A stretch of 36,415 nt of DNA. It comes from an uncultured Caryophanales bacterium. Its GTDB lineage: Bacteria; Bacillota_I; Bacilli_A; RFN20; CAG-449. A program made the position numbers and the translations under genes. Each line of letters starts with the position of its first letter. Position 1 is the first letter of the stretch. Below, in pieces: positions 34,022-36,415 of the stretch. The notes below the pieces were generated by a model. That model was not told where the DNA came from. It ran no database searches and saw only the letters and a list, made by a program, of their open reading frames with translations. Location of the stretch: contig CAMCEE010000018.1 of the NCBI GenBank assembly GCA_945873815.1, positions 1 to 36,415 on the forward strand, in the 5' to 3' direction.

Positions 34022-34105
34022 AAAAAAACCACCGCACACGTAAGATCAGTTTAAGGCTGCTACCTTCCGGTCCTGACCTGGTTCGCCTACTTACATCGCG
34101 ATGGC
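34022..34105 (-). ncRNA. ffs: Signal recognition particle RNA, small (4.5S-like)
   Basis: About 84 nt on the minus strand. The conserved domain IV core is present: GGTCAGGACCGGAAGGTAGCAGCC reads as symmetric and asymmetric loops closed by a GGAA tetraloop. The ends GCCATCGC and GCGGTGGT pair and are followed by TTTTTTT (34022-34028). It has no Alu domain, unlike the about 270-nt RNA of Bacillus. Partner is Ffh, for membrane protein targeting. 5' end placed 7 nt after the -10, 3' end at the T-run. Confidence 0.93.
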
Positions 34106-34111
34106 AAATGT

Positions 34112-34139
34112 ATTATAACATAATATAAATGAATGTGAA
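34112..34139 (-). promoter_or_regulatory. Promoter of ffs (and tadA)
   Basis: -35 TTCACA (34134-34139), 16-bp spacer, -10 TATAAT (34112-34117). Readthrough of the ffs T-run is probably what expresses tadA. Confidence 0.65.
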
Positions 34140-34172
34140 TAATATTTCTTTTTATTTTGAATTTTTTTAAAT

Positions 34173-34215
34173 AAAAAAGCGTGTCCTTACACTTTGTTTT
34201 TATGTAAAAACACGC
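34173..34215 (-). terminator. Terminator of serS
   Basis: GCGTGT / ACACGC stem with an inner TACA / TGTA pair, followed by TTTTTTATTT on the minus strand, ending 7 nt after the serS stop. Confidence 0.7.
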
Positions 34216-34222
34216 ATATTTT

Positions 34223-35509
34223 TTATTTAATAGGTTTAATTACTGATTCTCCTCCCATATATGGTTGAAGTGCCTTTGGAATAAGAATTGAACCATCTTC
34301 TTGATAGTTATTTTCAATCACAGCAATAAGTCCTCTTGGAGTTGCAAGAACAGTATTATTCAATGTATGAACGAGGTAGTTTCCATTCTCTCCTTTTGCT
34401 CTAATGCCAAGTCTTCTTGCTTGTGCATCTCCTAATGTTGAACATGAGCCTACTTCAAAGTATTTCTTTTGTCTAGGTGACCATGCTTCAACATCACATG
34501 ATTTTACTTTTAAATCTGCTAAATCACCTGAACAACATTCAAGTGTTCTAACTGGAACATCTAAACTTCTAAAGAATTCAACTGAATATGTCCACATCTT
34601 TTCGTACCATTCCATTGATTCTTCAGGTTTACATAAAACAACCATTTCTTGTTTCTCAAATTGATGAACTCTATAGATGCCTCTTTCTTCAATTCCATGA
34701 GCTCCTACTTCTTTTCTAAAGCATGGTGAATATGAAGTTAGTGTAATAGGAAGATCTGCTTCCTTTACTAATTGTCCTTTAAATCTACCAATCATTGAGT
34801 GTTCTGAAGTTCCAATTAAATATAAATCTTCTCCTTCAATTTTATACATCATATTTTCCATTTCGGCAAAAGACATAACTCCAGTGACGACATCTGAACG
34901 AATCATAAATGGTGGGATGCAGTATGTGAATCCTTTATTTATCATAAAATCTCTTGCGTATGAAAGCATTGCAGAATGTAATCTTGCAATTGGCCCTAAT
35001 AAATAATAGAATCCGTTTCCTGATGTTCTCCCTGATGCTTCTTTATCAAGTCCATTAAATCTTGCGATAATATCTGCATGATATGGAATCTCGTAATCAG
35101 GAACAACAGGCTCTCCAAATTTTTGATTTTCAACATTTTCTGAATCATCTTTTCCAACAGGAACTGATTTATCGATAATGTTTGGAATTACCATCATTTT
35201 TTGTTTTAGTTCTTCACTTAATTTTACTTCTTCTTCCTCAATTGATACTAATTGAGCATTGATTTCAACGACTCTAGCTTTCATCGCCATTGCTTCATCT
35301 TTTTTGCCTTCTCTCATTAAGCTACCAATAGTATTTGACGTTGAATTTCTTTCTGCTCTTAGATCTCCGCCTTTTTGCTTTAATGCTCTTACTTTAGCAT
35401 CCAATTCAATTACTTCATCAACAAGAGGAAGTTTTGCATCTTGAAATTTCTTTTTAATGTTTTCTTTAACAATTTCTGGGTTTTCTCTTAAAAATTTAAT
35501 ATCTAACAT
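34223..35509 (-). CDS. serS: Seryl-tRNA synthetase
   Basis: 428 aa. N-terminal coiled-coil arm (about 28-105) that grips the tRNA-Ser long arm, then the class II core with motif 2 FRKEVGAHGIEERGIYRVHQFEK and motif 3 LNNTVLATPRGLIAVIENNYQ, where the R of motif 3 (ATPR) is kept. The ATG follows AAAGGAAAAAGG. It is controlled by the T-box upstream and ended by its own terminator. Confidence 0.96.
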   Translation of the reverse strand: MLDIKFLRENPEIVKENIKKKFQDAKLPLVDEVIELDAKVRALKQKGGDLRAERNSTSNTIGSLMREGKKDEAMAMKARVVEINAQLVSIEEEEVKLSEELKQKMMVIPNIIDKSVPVGKDDSENVENQKFGEPVVPDYEIPYHADIIARFNGLDKEASGRTSGNGFYYLLGPIARLHSAMLSYARDFMINKGFTYCIPPFMIRSDVVTGVMSFAEMENMMYKIEGEDLYLIGTSEHSMIGRFKGQLVKEADLPITLTSYSPCFRKEVGAHGIEERGIYRVHQFEKQEMVVLCKPEESMEWYEKMWTYSVEFFRSLDVPVRTLECCSGDLADLKVKSCDVEAWSPRQKKYFEVGSCSTLGDAQARRLGIRAKGENGNYLVHTLNNTVLATPRGLIAVIENNYQEDGSILIPKALQPYMGGESVIKPIK

Positions 35510-35525
35510 ACCTTTTTCCTTTCAT

Positions 35526-35743
35526 AAAAAAATCCTTTGGTAAAATACCAAGGGACGAATTACCGTGTTGCCACCCAAGTTGTAATAAAATAATATTACC
35601 TCTTCATTAATTACTTTAACGCAGTAAACGAAAGTTCATCACTTTTTCCTAAAGGGTGGAATTCATCATTATCCATATTGTCTTTCACCACACGACAATT
35701 CTCTAAAATGGAATCATAATTACTAAATCCTTATCATCGGACT
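35526..35743 (-). promoter_or_regulatory. T-box riboswitch of serS with UCC specifier
   Basis: T-box sequence TGGGTGGCAACACGG (35563-35577) and a following terminator (hairpin 35533-35553, seven T at 35526-35532). Upstream on the RNA is Stem I, with AGTAA, AGAGAA and GGTGAAAGAC segments. The specifier loop reads GAAT-TCC-ACC; TCC at 35658-35660 is a serine codon followed by A, so uncharged tRNA-Ser is the expected trigger. Antitermination lets serS be transcribed. Confidence 0.92.
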
Positions 35744-35749
35744 AAAAAC

Positions 35750-35778
35750 ATTGTAAATCTAACAAATAATTCTTTCAA
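35750..35778 (-). promoter_or_regulatory. Promoter of the T-box/serS transcript
   Basis: -35 TTGAAA (35773-35778), 17-bp spacer, -10 TACAAT (35750-35755). Start near 35743. The intron 3' end is 16 bp beyond the -35. Confidence 0.7.
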
Positions 35779-35793
35779 TAAAATCTTTAATTA

Positions 35794-36415
35794 ATCGAGT
35801 AGAAAGTGAGAATCTATAGTTTCTCCGCTCCCTCTCACACCACCCTACGTACGGTCTTCCGTATAAGGCGGTTTAAATAAACATTCTACGCTACCTGTTT
35901 AAGGTAGTATTCAAGAGGGTCTAAAAGCCCTCTTTTCTTTAGTCGTGAATTTGAAATTGCTTTAGTTATGCTCCAACAGTGACAAATGTGTTGGTATCCC
36001 TTTCTTGAATTAGAGACACATTTGGCTTCATTTTCACTTAATCCAAGTTTTATTAGAGCTTGTCTTCTTGTAAATGGTAATTTCCATTGTTTCCAAATTA
36101 TAACTCTAATTGCATTTCTTAACCATTCACCAATTTTTGTGATTTTCACTTTCATAGAAGATTGTCGGTAATAGTTAATCCAACCTCTTAAAACTTCGTT
36201 TATCTTTTTAATTCGATAAGTTAAATCAATGCTCCAAGAACGCTTAACTAGTTTCTTTAATTTGAGAAATAGTTTCTTGAAACTCTCTTTGTGTGGTTTA
36301 GACTTCCAATTTCCTTTGTCTTTCCAAAATGAAAATCCTAGGTACTTAAGATTATTTGGCCTTGTGATATGTGTCTTTTCTGCATTAACCTTTAACTTGA
36401 GTTTTGTTTCAATAA
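35794..36415 (-). mobile_element. Group II intron, 3' part (continues past the window end)
   Basis: Contains the maturase gene end, then domain V (about 35840-35873: CCGCC/GGTGG stem, GAAGA-type tip, CGTA bulge region), domain VI (GGGAG.GAGAA / TTCTC.CTTTC stem, TACTCGAT with a bulged A) and the intron end at 35794 (final AY as AT of CTCGAT). The 5' part lies outside the window, so I cannot say whether the intron is complete. It is not inside a gene; it sits just upstream of the serS promoter. Confidence 0.8.
35886..36415 (-). CDS. Group II intron reverse transcriptase/maturase, C-terminal part (truncated by window)
   Basis: The frame is open from the right window edge to a TAG at 35886, about 176 codons. 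It has the RT domain end, INAEKTHITRPNNLKYLGFSFW-like (kVNAEKT...KYLGFSF), the thumb/maturase segment SFKKLFLKLKKLVKRSWS and RGWINYYR, and the GIIM maturase block EWLRNAIRVIIWKQWK and RKGYQHICHCWS. No endonuclease domain follows; it ends YYLKQVA. The function is RNA splicing and retrohoming with the flanking intron RNA. The catalytic YADD motif would lie outside the window. Confidence 0.85.
   Translation of the reverse strand, partial: IETKLKLKVNAEKTHITRPNNLKYLGFSFWKDKGNWKSKPHKESFKKLFLKLKKLVKRSWSIDLTYRIKKINEVLRGWINYYRQSSMKVKITKIGEWLRNAIRVIIWKQWKLPFTRRQALIKLGLSENEAKCVSNSRKGYQHICHCWSITKAISNSRLKKRGLLDPLEYYLKQVA

Noticed and set aside
34007-34039. GTG at 34039 as the tadA start
   Set aside because: It lies within the SRP RNA; the ATG at 34006 has a proper ribosome-binding site and matches the family's N-terminus.
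1-36415. Use of genetic code 4 (TGA as Trp)
   Set aside because: Conserved genes are full length with TGG for Trp, and the one gene ending in TGA ends where its family should, overlapping the next gene as expected.
1-36415. CRISPR array, tRNA or rRNA genes, prophage
   Set aside because: No spaced identical repeats of array type, no cloverleaf or CCA ends noticed, and no phage structural or integrase genes among the frames.

Overview
The window looks like a chromosomal segment of an AT-rich, low-GC Gram-positive bacterium of the Bacillota (Bacilli / Erysipelotrichia / RF39-like side). The evidence is AT-rich DNA, strong AGGAGG-type ribosome-binding sites, lipobox lipoproteins, a T-box leader, and Bacilli gene clusters: rpsF-ssb-rpsR, gdpP-rplI-dnaB-walJ-rlmH, a yybS-like gene, and tadA-ffs next to serS. 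The SRP RNA is the short (about 84 nt) type, not the long Bacillus type. The standard code applies: genes are full length without reading TGA as Trp, yet TGA closes only one gene I could check. All genes but one (an acetyltransferase at 29 kb) lie on the minus strand, which fits one replichore. I name no species.

Layout, left to right (minus-strand transcription runs right to left). 0.1-4.7 kb: 23S rRNA methyltransferase RlmD, a tandem HAD fusion, aspartate-semialdehyde dehydrogenase and an APH(3')-like kinase. 4.7-7.6 kb: a surface lipoprotein with InlB-type repeats and BspA-type leucine-rich repeats; its stop codon abuts the kinase. 7.6-11.2 kb: an accessory patch with a cupin between two relics of AAA/DUF4143 ATPase genes, dispersed repeats carrying terminators, and a type VII-like toxin-antitoxin operon (mntA-hepT-GNAT). 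11.2-12.4 kb: rpsF-ssb-rpsR with a structured leader. 12.4-15.8 kb: a MATE transporter and a ClpC-like AAA+ protein with a decayed second ATPase domain. 16.2-25 kb: gdpP-rplI-dnaB-walJ-rlmH-yfhO. 25.3-28.9 kb: plsC-like and gltS-like genes and a DUF2232 membrane protein. 29-32.4 kb: acetyltransferase (+), CPBP protease, metG, rpmE. 32.5-35.8 kb: a lipoprotein, a small membrane protein, tadA, ffs, and serS behind a T-box with a UCC specifier. 35.8 kb to the end: the 3' part of a group II intron with its reverse transcriptase.

Most of the window is housekeeping: translation (rpsR, rpsF, rplI, rpmE, metG, serS, tadA, ffs, rlmD, rlmH), replication (ssb, dnaB), c-di-AMP turnover (gdpP) and envelope (walJ, yfhO, plsC-like). 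The most interesting part is the toxin-antitoxin operon. Its antitoxin nucleotidyltransferase appears to carry an N-terminal ribbon-helix-helix DNA-binding domain. Its promoter carries two identical 18-bp perfect palindromes 34 bp apart, one covering the -10 and one next to the -35, and a GNAT gene follows 11 bp behind the toxin. I read this as a self-contained, self-regulating HepT/MntA variant. Secondary points are the ClpC-like protein, the terminator-bearing repeat family, three phased 11-bp repeats upstream of the cupin promoter, and the intron insertion just upstream of the serS promoter.
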